A stretch of DNA of 64,000 nt from Coprococcus_C sp934318045. GTDB taxonomy: Bacteria > Bacillota > Clostridia > Lachnospirales > Lachnospiraceae. The first letter of the stretch is position 1. Every line of letters begins with the position of its first letter. The translations under genes were made by a program, and so were the position numbers. The stretch lies in the NCBI GenBank assembly GCA_934318045.1, contig CAKREY010000006.1, forward strand, positions 1 through 64,000. The letters run 5' to 3'. The notes below the pieces were generated by a model, which was given only the letters and a program-made list of their open reading frames with translations, was not told where the DNA came from and ran no database searches. Shown piece after piece: positions 53,949 through 62,022 of the stretch.

Positions 53949-55061
53949 TTAGTACGCACCTGCGTTGATATTTACCGGAAGTACAACATAAATATACGTA
54001 CCTGCATCATCTCTTATAATACAAGGAGATTTTGCATCCCGCATGTAAATATAGATATCTTCGTCATCAATTACCTTTAACACATCTGTTAAAAACTTTG
54101 GATTGAATCCAATGATGATTTCTTCACCATCTTTTGTAATATCAATTTCTTCATCCATGGAACCCATCATAGTATCCACTTTCAAATACATCCGGTCTTC
54201 CTTGATACTTACAACGATTGGTTTTTTATCAGATTCACGCATCAGGATTGTAGCACGGTCAATACAGTTAAAGAATTCCTTGTTATTTACCTTTACTTTA
54301 ATCTTATGATCCATGGAAAGCATCTGTACAATCTTGAAATATTCCCCTTCTAACAGACGGGATACTACCATTGTATGATCATATTCAAATAATATATGTC
54401 TGTCTGTGAAGTAGATTGTCACCATATCATCTACACCGCCTGTGATGATTTTGGATAAATCATTCAATGTTTTTCCTGGTACTACAACACTGACATTGGA
54501 AGAATTTCCTTTCAATTGAAGATTACGAAGAGAAATACGATGTCCATCTAAGGATACAACCTGTAACACCCCATCTTTTACTTCAAACAGTTCACCGGTC
54601 ATCAGTTTGTTATTTTCATTATCAGAGATAGAAAAGATCGTCTGTCTGATGATTTCTTTCAACGAAAACTGTGAAAGCTCAATACTTTTTTCTTTCTCTA
54701 TCTGTGGAAGTTCCGTAAAGTCTTCTCCGGATTTAGATGAGATTACAAACTTCGATTTTTCACATCTTATAATGGTTTTATAATCCGGAGTTGATTCAAT
54801 AAATATATCACTGTCCGGAAGTTTCCGTATAATATCGTTAAAGATCTTTGCTTCGATTGCGATACGTCCCATCTCAATGACATCTCCATCGAGAACCGTT
54901 TCGATACCGATTTCCAGATCATTTGCTGTCAACTTGATACAATCCGCATATACATCAACCAATATACATTCCAATATTGGCATCGTAGTTTTTGTAGATA
55001 CTGCTTTTGAAACAATGTTCAATGCATTTAACAGGTTTGATTTTGAACATTTGATCTTCAT
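53949..55061 (-). CDS. dnaN: DNA polymerase III beta sliding clamp
   Basis: 370 residues, three repeated clamp domains. It encircles DNA and tethers polymerase. Recognisable segments are ALNIVSKAVSTKTTMPILE at the N-terminus and the C-terminal VLPVNINAGAY. The ribosome binding site AAAGGAG lies about 12 bases before the ATG. It is separated from dnaA by 263 bases that carry origin elements. Confidence 0.96.
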   Translation of the reverse strand: MKIKCSKSNLLNALNIVSKAVSTKTTMPILECILVDVYADCIKLTANDLEIGIETVLDGDVIEMGRIAIEAKIFNDIIRKLPDSDIFIESTPDYKTIIRCEKSKFVISSKSGEDFTELPQIEKEKSIELSQFSLKEIIRQTIFSISDNENNKLMTGELFEVKDGVLQVVSLDGHRISLRNLQLKGNSSNVSVVVPGKTLNDLSKIITGGVDDMVTIYFTDRHILFEYDHTMVVSRLLEGEYFKIVQMLSMDHKIKVKVNNKEFFNCIDRATILMRESDKKPIVVSIKEDRMYLKVDTMMGSMDEEIDITKDGEEIIIGFNPKFLTDVLKVIDDEDIYIYMRDAKSPCIIRDDAGTYIYVVLPVNINAGAY

Positions 55062-55324
55062 GTGTTTAAAACTCCTTTCGAGGCTGCTGGCCAGCTATAA
55101 ATATATAAAATAAATTAGTAGTAGTAATAGTAGTAAGTGTGGATATGTTTATAACTACTTTAACCCTATATAAATGCTGATAAAGTAGTGCTTTATAACT
55201 ATGTTGAAATATATTTTTTTGTATGTGGACGGATATGGATAACTTTTCTAATTAACGTTAACATAATAATGCTTTCAAAAAGTGTCAACATCTTATACTA
55301 TGACTTTTAAACATCCAATCAACA
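55062..55324. other. dnaA-dnaN intergenic origin element with DnaA-trio
   Basis: On the plus strand seven TAG/TAA triplets (55116-55136) run directly into TGTGGATAT (55138-55146), a one-mismatch DnaA box. This is the arrangement of the basal unwinding element described for Bacillus subtilis oriC. A second near-box, TATGGATAA, is at 55234-55242, and the rest is AT-rich. This is probably the strand-opening site. Confidence 0.75.
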
Positions 55325-56704
55325 TTAAGGTTTCGTATCTAGTTTTTTTATAATGGTCTCAATTGTATTATTAAAGGCAGAATCTTCTTTTCTTTTCGCT
55401 TCAACCCTGTTTATACCGTTGATTACCGTTGTGTGGTCACGTCCGCCAACAATATTTCCGGCAGATTGCAAAGACATCACTGTCAGTTTTCTGCACAAAT
55501 ACATGACTACCTGTCTGGCTGTTGCAATATCCTGGCTTCTTTTTTTGGAGCGGATATCATCGGCAGATATATTCATATGTTCAGAAACAGTTTTCAGAAT
55601 TGTTTCTCCGGTTAATGTTTCAGTTTTTTCTTTATTTATAAGATCCTTTAAAGATTCTTTGGCAGTTTCCAAAGTGACTTCTTCTTTCATCAATTTGGAA
55701 AAAATTCCAATCTTATGTAATGCACCCTCGAGTTCCCGGATATTATTTGTTACGTTTTCTGCAATATATTGGAAAACTTCTTCCGGAATATCGTTTAAGT
55801 GATCCATCTCGGCTTTCGTTTTCAAGATTGCCATACGGGTTTCATAATCCGGTTCATGTATATCAATCGGAATACCGCATTCAAAACGGGAACGAATTCT
55901 TTCATTGAGCGACTGCAGCTCCTTTGGAGGCTGGTCAGAAGAAAGAATAATCTGTTTCTTATTATTATAAAGTTCGTTAAATGTATTGAAAAATTCTGTC
56001 TGTGTACTTTCCTTTTTGATAATAAATTGAATATCATCAATCAGCAGTACATCTACATTTCTGTATTTTTCACGGAACTCGTTGGTTGTATGATTTTTAA
56101 TCGCATCAATAATTTCATGTGTAAATGTCTCAGAAGGAACATATAATACTTTTGTTTTATCATTTTTTTGAAGTATATAATGTGCAATCGACTGCATAAG
56201 ATGCGTTTTGCCGAGTCCGGAGTTTCCATATAAAAAGAGAGGATTAAAATTATCCTGTCCCGGAAGATCTGCGACTGCCAGACAAGTTGCATGTGCATGT
56301 CTGTTTCCTTCTCCAACGATAAATGTGTCAAATGTGTATTTTGGATTCAGATTGCTGCGGCTGACTGCTTCTTTATAAGAGTCAGATTTTTCAACTACTT
56401 CTTTTCTTGCTTCTTCGTCGTTATCAATCAGATTTTTTAATTCATCGATTACAATCTCGATTGTACTGTCATTTAATGTTTCCCGGATAGAGGAAAGCAA
56501 AAAAATGTCAAATTCCTTCCGTTTCAGAAACTTTAATGCGTTTTCTCCAAGCTTTTCATCTACATAGAAATAAACAGTATTATTCTTTACTTCATAAATC
56601 TTAAGAGAACGAATCCATGTATTGATCATGATACTGGAAATATCATATTCCGTTTCTAACAGGGATAAAATTTCTTCCCATTTTGACTCGATTAATTCTT
56701 TCAT
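55325..56704 (-). CDS. dnaA: Chromosomal replication initiator DnaA
   Basis: 459 residues. Domain I at the N-terminus, linker (about 85-125), AAA+ domain III with Walker A YGNSGLGKTHLM (about 160), Walker B DVLLIDDIQF (about 220) and RIRSRFECGIPIDI. Domain IV has the DNA-binding signature GGRDHTTVINGI (about 435). It binds the DnaA boxes on either side of its own gene. It starts after GAGGAG and is driven by the promoter at 56753-56781. Confidence 0.97.
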   Translation of the reverse strand: MKELIESKWEEILSLLETEYDISSIMINTWIRSLKIYEVKNNTVYFYVDEKLGENALKFLKRKEFDIFLLSSIRETLNDSTIEIVIDELKNLIDNDEEARKEVVEKSDSYKEAVSRSNLNPKYTFDTFIVGEGNRHAHATCLAVADLPGQDNFNPLFLYGNSGLGKTHLMQSIAHYILQKNDKTKVLYVPSETFTHEIIDAIKNHTTNEFREKYRNVDVLLIDDIQFIIKKESTQTEFFNTFNELYNNKKQIILSSDQPPKELQSLNERIRSRFECGIPIDIHEPDYETRMAILKTKAEMDHLNDIPEEVFQYIAENVTNNIRELEGALHKIGIFSKLMKEEVTLETAKESLKDLINKEKTETLTGETILKTVSEHMNISADDIRSKKRSQDIATARQVVMYLCRKLTVMSLQSAGNIVGGRDHTTVINGINRVEAKRKEDSAFNNTIETIIKKLDTKP

Positions 56705-56752
56705 ACAAATAACTCCTCATTATGCACGTTTCCCATTGCATACTCGGATTTT

Positions 56753-56781
56753 ATTTTACAATAAATTTAAAATTTTAGCAA
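56753..56781 (-). promoter_or_regulatory. Sigma-A promoter of dnaA
   Basis: Minus strand TTGCTA, 17-base spacer, TAAAAT, about 50 bases before the dnaA start. DnaA boxes lie about 75-210 bases upstream of it, consistent with autoregulation. Confidence 0.6.
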
Positions 56782-56853
56782 GTTTTCACCGGGAATAATA
56801 TCAATTCAAATTTACAATGTTATGTAAAGTAAAATGAGTTTTACTTAGAAAAT

Positions 56854-56993
56854 TGTGTATAAAAAAAATAACGTAAAATAGACATTTTGTAGATAAATAA
56901 ACATGAAATATACAAGTTATCAACAAGTTAATAACAATTTGTGGATAACATTATGTAAATCAGATAGGTATAACCTATTATATTTGTGGATAA
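56854..56993. other. oriC DnaA-box cluster between dnaA and rpmH
   Basis: Two perfect boxes TGTGGATAA at 56940-56948 and 56985-56993; TGTGTATAA at 56854-56862, which fits TTATNCACA; near-matches TGTAGATAA (56888-56896) and TTATCAACA (56917-56925). The surroundings are AT-rich. Together with the dnaA-dnaN element this makes a bipartite origin. Confidence 0.85.
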
Positions 56994-56999
56994 CTTCTA

Positions 57000-57028
57000 T
57001 TGACGGAAGACTTTTTTTTCAATATAAT
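57000..57028 (+). promoter_or_regulatory. Sigma-A promoter of rpmH
   Basis: Plus strand TTGACG, 17-base spacer, perfect TATAAT. The -35 box lies only six bases from the last DnaA box, so DnaA binding may affect it. Confidence 0.78.
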
Positions 57029-57090
57029 AGGCGAGTATGCAGTTTTTAGGCATAACAATAAAAAAATAGAAGAAAAGGAGGACTTTCATT

Positions 57091-57225
57091 ATGAAAATGA
57101 CATTTCAGCCAAAGAAGAGACAGCGTTCTAAAGTTCACGGCTTTAGAAAGAGAATGAGCACAGCAAACGGAAGAAAGGTATTGGCCGCAAGACGTGCAAA
57201 GGGCAGAAAGCAGTTATCAGCGTAG
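57091..57225 (+). CDS. rpmH: 50S ribosomal protein L34
   Basis: 44 residues, very basic. It matches L34 throughout (MTFQPKKRQRSKVHGFRKRM; the C-terminal NGRKVLAARRAKGRKQLSA). Strong ribosome binding site AAGGAGG. First gene on the right side of the origin. Confidence 0.98.
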   Translation: MKMTFQPKKRQRSKVHGFRKRMSTANGRKVLAARRAKGRKQLSA

Positions 57226-57248
57226 GTCACAGGTACTGTGACCTTTTT
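57224..57248 (+). terminator. Terminator/attenuator between rpmH and rnpA
   Basis: A 9-bp stem AGGTCACAG/CTGTGACCT with a 3-base loop runs into T residues, starting at the rpmH stop codon. It would reduce rnpA expression relative to the abundant L34 mRNA. Confidence 0.82.
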
Positions 57249-57266
57249 CATTAAGTGGAGAATTGT

Positions 57267-57650
57267 ATGAGACATATAGTTACACTTAAAAATAACAGAG
57301 AGTTCGGCAAGGTGTATAACCAAAGAGAATCGTTTGCCAATAAGTATTTAGTGATGTATCTGAGAGCCAACAACTTGGATTACAGTAGAATTGGAATCTC
57401 TGTTAGCAAAAAAGTTGGTAATAGTGTGGTCAGACACCGGTTGACCAGATTGATCAGGGAAACATACCGGTTGAATAAATACCGTATTAAGGATGGATAT
57501 GATATTGTAGTGGTAGCGAGGGCTGCCGCAAAAGGAAAAGGGTTTCATGAGATTGATTCCGCATTTTTACATCTCGCGGGAAAACAGAAAATCCTGAAAA
57601 AAGTGGATGAATGCGTGACATCTGGTGATTCAGGCAATGGAGAGGAGTGA
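57267..57650 (+). CDS. rnpA: Ribonuclease P protein component
   Basis: 127 residues, basic. RnpA binds the RNase P RNA to mature tRNA 5' ends. It shows the N-terminal TLKNNREFGKVY and the conserved KKVGNSVVRHRLTRLIRE helix. The start at 57267 is preferred because GTGGAG lies 6 bases before it; an in-frame ATG at 57255 is less likely. Confidence 0.94.
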   Translation: MRHIVTLKNNREFGKVYNQRESFANKYLVMYLRANNLDYSRIGISVSKKVGNSVVRHRLTRLIRETYRLNKYRIKDGYDIVVVARAAAKGKGFHEIDSAFLHLAGKQKILKKVDECVTSGDSGNGEE

Positions 57651-57654
57651 TGGT

Positions 57655-57867
57655 ATGAAGAAACTATGTATATGGATGATTCGTATGTATCAGAAATATA
57701 TTTCGCCAATCAAACCGTATGGGCATTGCAAATATTATCCAACCTGTTCCAATTATGCAATCGAAGCATATAAAAAATACGGATTTTTCAAAGGTACGGT
57801 TCTGGCAGTCTGGAGAATTTTAAGGTGTAATCCGTTTTCAAAAGGTGGATATGACCCGGTTCCCTAA
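57655..57867 (+). CDS. yidD: Membrane protein insertion factor YidD
   Basis: 70 residues. It shows the family signature YQKYISPIKPYGHCKYYPTC followed by SNYAIEAYKKYG and GGYDPVP. YidD assists YidC-dependent insertion. The start at 57655 follows GGAG, five bases after rnpA ends. A small hairpin (GTAAAAC/GTTTTAC) lies between it and yidC. Confidence 0.94.
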   Translation: MKKLCIWMIRMYQKYISPIKPYGHCKYYPTCSNYAIEAYKKYGFFKGTVLAVWRILRCNPFSKGGYDPVP

Positions 57868-57909
57868 GATGTAAAACTAAGGTTTTACACGAATTGTTTG
57901 GAGGACAGT

Positions 57910-59181
57910 ATGTTTTTAACACAGTCAGGTGGCTTTATTATTAAGCCAATTTCGAGGCTTTTAGGAGCCATTCTTAGTTTGCTTTACCGTGGACTGAATG
58001 CAATCGGCGTGGAATCAATCGGTATTGCGATTATTTTATTTACATTGATTGTGAGATTGATTATCTTTCCATTGATGTATAAGCAGAACCGCTCAAGCAA
58101 GATTACAGCGGTAATCCAGCCGGAAATCAATAAGGCAACTAAGAAGTACAGAGGTAAGACAGATCAGCAGTCAATGATGGAAGTGCAGCGAATCACGAAA
58201 GAGATTCAGAGTAAGTATGGTATCAGTATGACAAGTGGTTGTCTGACATCGTTAATCCAGCTTCCTATATTCCTTGCTTTGTACCGTGTAATACAGAATA
58301 TACCTGCTTATGTTCCAAAGGTATATGATATGTATAAACCGATTGCAACAGCAATTCAAAATGATACAACAGCACAGGAAGCGCTGAAAGCGGTAACCGC
58401 AAATGGCGGACAGCAGCTTGAAAATGCCATGAAATTAGTTGATTTTGGCAATACAAACAAAATCATTGATGTGCTTGCAAATTTCCCGGGACAGTTGTGG
58501 GATACATTTGCTGCAAAACTCGGAAATTCAGGAGCCGTTGTTGATGCAATGACAGCAAATGAAAATGTGGATAATATTAAGCAGATTTACAACTTCTTTG
58601 GTTTGGATCTGACGACAGTTCCACATTTTGCACTTACTACAGCAATTATAATTCCTGTATTGTCACTCATCTTCCAGTTCTTAAGTATGAAAGTAACACC
58701 AATGCAGGGGTCGGATGATCCGGCACAGCAGGCTACGATGGGAACAATGAAGACCATGATGTATGTCATGCCAATCTTCTCTTTCTTCGTCTGTGTAAAT
58801 GTACCTTGTGGTGTAGGTCTATACTGGGCAATGGGTTCATTCATCTCTTTCATTACAACAGTTTGTACGAATGCTTATTTCAAGCGTTGTGATATGGATA
58901 AGCTGTTGGAGAAGAGTATGGCAAAGGCTGCAAAGAAGAATGCCAAAAAGAAGAAGAAAAACAAGAAATCCTTTATGGAGAAAATGCAGGAAGCAGCATT
59001 TGGTCAGGCATCTTCTTCGGAAGAAGGTAAAGCAACAAGCAGCGTGACAAATGCAAGCCTGAAGAGTTATACTTCCAACACGATGAAGTCCGGAACAGAT
59101 ACCGGAACAAAATATCGTGCAGGATCGCTTGCTTCCAAAGCAAATATCATGCAGAATTATAACAATGACAAGGATAAGTAA
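57910..59181 (+). CDS. yidC: Membrane protein insertase YidC/OxaA
   Basis: 423 residues. It inserts and folds membrane proteins with or without SecYEG. Five membrane segments include the conserved IAIILFTLIVRLIIFPLMYK with the groove Arg. The first cytoplasmic loop is positively charged, and LTSLIQLPIFLALYRVIQN follows. A large loop of about 100 residues lies between later segments. The tail is Lys/Ser-rich, a feature of Firmicutes YidC. The start at 57910 follows GGAGG. Confidence 0.93.
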   Translation: MFLTQSGGFIIKPISRLLGAILSLLYRGLNAIGVESIGIAIILFTLIVRLIIFPLMYKQNRSSKITAVIQPEINKATKKYRGKTDQQSMMEVQRITKEIQSKYGISMTSGCLTSLIQLPIFLALYRVIQNIPAYVPKVYDMYKPIATAIQNDTTAQEALKAVTANGGQQLENAMKLVDFGNTNKIIDVLANFPGQLWDTFAAKLGNSGAVVDAMTANENVDNIKQIYNFFGLDLTTVPHFALTTAIIIPVLSLIFQFLSMKVTPMQGSDDPAQQATMGTMKTMMYVMPIFSFFVCVNVPCGVGLYWAMGSFISFITTVCTNAYFKRCDMDKLLEKSMAKAAKKNAKKKKKNKKSFMEKMQEAAFGQASSSEEGKATSSVTNASLKSYTSNTMKSGTDTGTKYRAGSLASKANIMQNYNNDKDK

Positions 59182-59196
59182 TATTTAGGAGTTAAG

Positions 59197-59826
59197 ATGG
59201 AATATAGAGAGTTTAAAGCCAAGACAGTCGATGAGGCAATTACACTCGCTTCTACAGAGCTCGGATGTGCAAGTACAGATCTTGAGTATGAAGTAATCGA
59301 GAAGGGTTCCACAGGTTTCCTTGGAATCGGTGCAAAGCAGGCAGTCATTAAGGCAAAGAAAAAGGAAAGCTTTTTGGATGATATCCAGGAATATCTTGAT
59401 AATTTATTCAAGGCGATGGATATCGAGGCAAAGGTTACAATCGATTATGATGAAGCAGAAGCAACGATGGATATCAATGTGGAAGGTCCGGATATGGGTA
59501 TCCTGATCGGTAAGCGTGGACAGACATTGGATTCGCTGCAGTATCTGATCAGTTTGTTCGTAAATAAGAAGAGTGAATCTTATATCCGTGTCAAGCTCGA
59601 TACAGAAAACTATCGTGCAAGAAGAAAGGATACGCTCGAGAACCTTGCAAAGAATATTTCCTTCAAGGTTAAGAGAACAAGAAGACCTTTTACTTTAGAG
59701 CCTATGAATCCTTATGAGAGAAGAATCATCCATTCTGCTCTTCAGAATGATAAATATGTTGCTACAAGAAGTGAAGGTGAAGAACCTTATCGTAAGGTTG
59801 TTATCTACTTGAAGAAAAATGCTTAA
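59197..59826 (+). CDS. jag: RNA-binding protein Jag/EloR
   Basis: 209 residues: Jag_N domain (YREFKAKTVDEAITLA), KH domain (MGILIGKRGQTLDSLQYLIS, about 105-140) and R3H domain (NPYERRIIHSAL, about 170-205). It binds RNA and influences cell elongation and membrane or peptidoglycan synthesis in Firmicutes. It is 15 bases after yidC, with a terminator directly after it, so the rpmH-jag transcript ends here rather than continuing into mnmE. Confidence 0.95.
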   Translation: MEYREFKAKTVDEAITLASTELGCASTDLEYEVIEKGSTGFLGIGAKQAVIKAKKKESFLDDIQEYLDNLFKAMDIEAKVTIDYDEAEATMDINVEGPDMGILIGKRGQTLDSLQYLISLFVNKKSESYIRVKLDTENYRARRKDTLENLAKNISFKVKRTRRPFTLEPMNPYERRIIHSALQNDKYVATRSEGEEPYRKVVIYLKKNA

Positions 59827-59830
59827 TTAT

Positions 59831-59867
59831 AAAAAGGATAATCGTTGAAAAACGGTTATCCTTTTTT
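59831..59867 (+). terminator. Terminator of the rpmH-jag transcript
   Basis: AAAAGGATAA pairs with TTATCCTTTT around a loop holding TCG/CGG-type inner pairs, followed by six T residues. Confidence 0.9.
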
Positions 59868-59878
59868 AGTGAGTTGAA

Positions 59879-60171
59879 ATAATTGCAAAACATAGTAGTA
59901 GTTGAAACATATATTTCAATATGATTCATTCTATATACAATGTATTGAATCTAAGAAGTTCTAAATGTTCTAATTTATATATTGATATAATACGCCACCG
60001 CCGCCAATTCGCCATCCTTGGCTCAATGGCGGCTTGTTTGAACATCGTGTTCAAACATGGCTAGTGTAATAACAGAACATTAAGAACTTCTAGGATTCAA
60101 ACATATCGTATATTAGAATGAATTCAAATTGAAATATATGAATTCAAGTATTGATTGTGTTTTGCAATTAT
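59879..60171. repeat. 293-bp imperfect palindrome between jag and mnmE
   Basis: Outer arms ATAATTGCAAAACA and TGTTTTGCAATTAT (59879-59892, 60158-60171) are perfect. The next ~65 bases on each side (59906-59971 and 60073-60145) remain largely complementary, sharing for example ATATATTTCAA, ATTCATTCTA, TTGAATC, AGAAGTTCT and AATGTTC. The centre holds two further hairpins (GCCGCCA/TGGCGGC, TTTGAACA/TGTTCAAA). It has no coding capacity. The remaining 92 bases to the mnmE stop are very AT-rich and show nothing further. Confidence 0.85.
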
Positions 60172-60263
60172 TAATTTACATTAAGAATATAATTGAATTT
60201 TTAATATTCATATTATAAATTTATTTTTTATACTATAATTTTCTTCTGCGAGATAAGTGACCT

Positions 60264-61637
60264 TTACTTTCCCATACAGAATTCGGCGAATATTTTATTG
60301 ACGAGATCGTCTTCGAGTTCTTCACCGATGATTTTGCCGAGACTTGTGTAAGCGGACATCAGATCAATCGTGAAGAAGTCCTCTCCCATTCCCATGTCGA
60401 TACTTTCTAAGACTTTGTTCAGGCTTTCTCTTGTGTCATAGAGTAATGATTTGTGACGCATGTTTGTGATGTAGAGTTCATCGTTGTAGGCGAGTTCCCG
60501 GTTGAAGAACATAGACTTTAACAGGTCGTGAAGTTGTTCTTTGCCTGTGCCCTCTTTCGCTGATATTTCCAGTATTTTAGTATCTAGTTTTGAAGTTATC
60601 CCCAACTTATCCACAATCAGATTCTGATCATTTTTATTGATTAAAGTAATGACCTTTTTGCCTTGTAAAGTATCCATAATTTGGTAATCGTCTTCATTTA
60701 ATTCGCAGGTTCCGTCGACGATGTATAAAATCAGATCTGCGTCGGAAATGGTTGTGATTGCCTTATTAACTCCAATCTTTTCCACGATATCTTCCGTATC
60801 ATGAATACCCGCTGTATCCACGATATTCAGCGTAATTCCGTCAATATTGACCAGTTCCTCTAGGGTGTCTCTCGTTGTGCCGGCAACCTCTGTGACAATC
60901 GCACGTTCTTCTCCTAATAACATATTCAAAACAGAGGATTTACCTGTGTTTGGACGTCCTACGATGGCTGTTCGGATGCCCTCCTTAATGATGCGTCCAT
61001 TCTCACTGGTTGACAGTAAATGATTTACAGTTATCAACATGTTATCCACAGTGTCATGTAATTGCTGTGGAAAGTTATCTAATGAATAATTTTCAGGGTC
61101 ATCCAGGGCTGATTCGATGTATGCAATGTTATAAAGTAAAGTATCTCTCAAATCAGTAATAGTAGTCTTTAATTCTCCGCGGAGCTGAAGCAATGATGAT
61201 CTGGCTGCCATATCATTCTTGGCATGAATCAGATCCATGACAGATTCTGCCTGTGACATATCAATCCGTCCACCTAGGAATGCACGTTTTGTAAATTCAC
61301 CCGGTTCTGCCGGTCTTGCACCAAGCCGGATCACAAGATCCAATACACGCTTTAAAACTGTGATACCTCCATGACAATCAAATTCCACAACATCCTCCGT
61401 TGTGTATGTCTTTGGTCCCCGCATGACAAGTGCAACTGCTTCATCATAGAGTTCCCCCTCATAGAGGATCTTTCCATAAGCGGCGGTATAGCTTTCCATA
61501 TTCATAATCGTTTTTTTCTTATTTACCGGCTGAAAAACCTGGTTTGCAATCTGAAAAGCGGTATCTCCACTCATCCGAATAATACCTATCCCGGAATCAC
61601 CCATCCCGGTTGCAATCGCAGCAATCGTCTCACTCAT
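60264..61637 (-). CDS. mnmE: tRNA uridine-34 modification GTPase MnmE
   Basis: 457 residues with the start at 61637 after AAAGGTG; a longer frame reaches 61745. With MnmG it adds the carboxymethylaminomethyl group to wobble uridine. N-terminal tetrahydrofolate-binding domain (ETIAAIATGMGDSGIGIIR; CHGGITVLKRVL), G domain with G1 GRPNTGKSS, G2 AGTTRDT, G3 DTAG and G4 NKND, and the C-terminal CMGK with the essential Cys. It is on the opposite strand to jag and mnmG, an inversion of the usual order, and transcribed against the replication fork from its own promoter. Confidence 0.96.
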   Translation of the reverse strand: MSETIAAIATGMGDSGIGIIRMSGDTAFQIANQVFQPVNKKKTIMNMESYTAAYGKILYEGELYDEAVALVMRGPKTYTTEDVVEFDCHGGITVLKRVLDLVIRLGARPAEPGEFTKRAFLGGRIDMSQAESVMDLIHAKNDMAARSSLLQLRGELKTTITDLRDTLLYNIAYIESALDDPENYSLDNFPQQLHDTVDNMLITVNHLLSTSENGRIIKEGIRTAIVGRPNTGKSSVLNMLLGEERAIVTEVAGTTRDTLEELVNIDGITLNIVDTAGIHDTEDIVEKIGVNKAITTISDADLILYIVDGTCELNEDDYQIMDTLQGKKVITLINKNDQNLIVDKLGITSKLDTKILEISAKEGTGKEQLHDLLKSMFFNRELAYNDELYITNMRHKSLLYDTRESLNKVLESIDMGMGEDFFTIDLMSAYTSLGKIIGEELEDDLVNKIFAEFCMGK

Positions 61638-61716
61638 AACCAAACACCTTTCCATCCACTTTCTTAAGGTACCCGCATGCGGTGCACCAACATACGGGAA
61701 AATCACAATTTCCTCT

Positions 61717-61745
61717 ATTATACCTTTTCTTTTTTTATTCAACAA
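61717..61745 (-). promoter_or_regulatory. Sigma-A promoter of mnmE
   Basis: Minus strand TTGTTG, 17-base A-rich spacer, perfect TATAAT. It gives a leader of about 75 bases and lies between mnmE and the second large palindrome. Confidence 0.7.
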
Positions 61746-61781
61746 GGTATAATTACTTAGTTAAAGTAAAATATGTAGATT

Positions 61782-62005
61782 GATAATTCAAACCAGCCAT
61801 AATGTAAATCGAGATTTCTAATATTACAAATTCGAAAGCAGACCGTCGAAGCACGCTGGTACTTAATAAGCAGTGATACTAATTCGAAGAATTAGTGTTA
61901 CTGCGAATTTAGTACCACTGCGTGATGAGCCGAACGGGAGTGTGTCTGCGAAGAATTTGGTAATTTAGAAATCTCGTTTATAGAAGTAAATAGGTTTGAA
62001 TTATC
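61782..62005. repeat. 224-bp imperfect palindrome upstream of mnmG
   Basis: Outer arms GATAATTCAAACC and GGTTTGAATTATC (61782-61794, 61993-62005) are perfect. Inner complementary segments include CGAGATTTCTAA, AAATTC and GCAGAC. The centre has a TGGTACT/AGTACCA stem capped by a 16-bp hairpin (61870-61885 with 61889-61904, two G-U type mismatches). It ends five bases before the mnmG ribosome binding site, so much of it may be in the mnmG leader RNA. Not obviously homologous to the palindrome at 59879-60171. Confidence 0.85.
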
Positions 62006-62022
62006 TTTAAGAGGATTTTATC

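Noticed and set aside
60172..60263. Terminator of mnmE
   Set aside because: The sequence is AT-rich without a stable stem followed by T residues; termination may use the palindrome further on.
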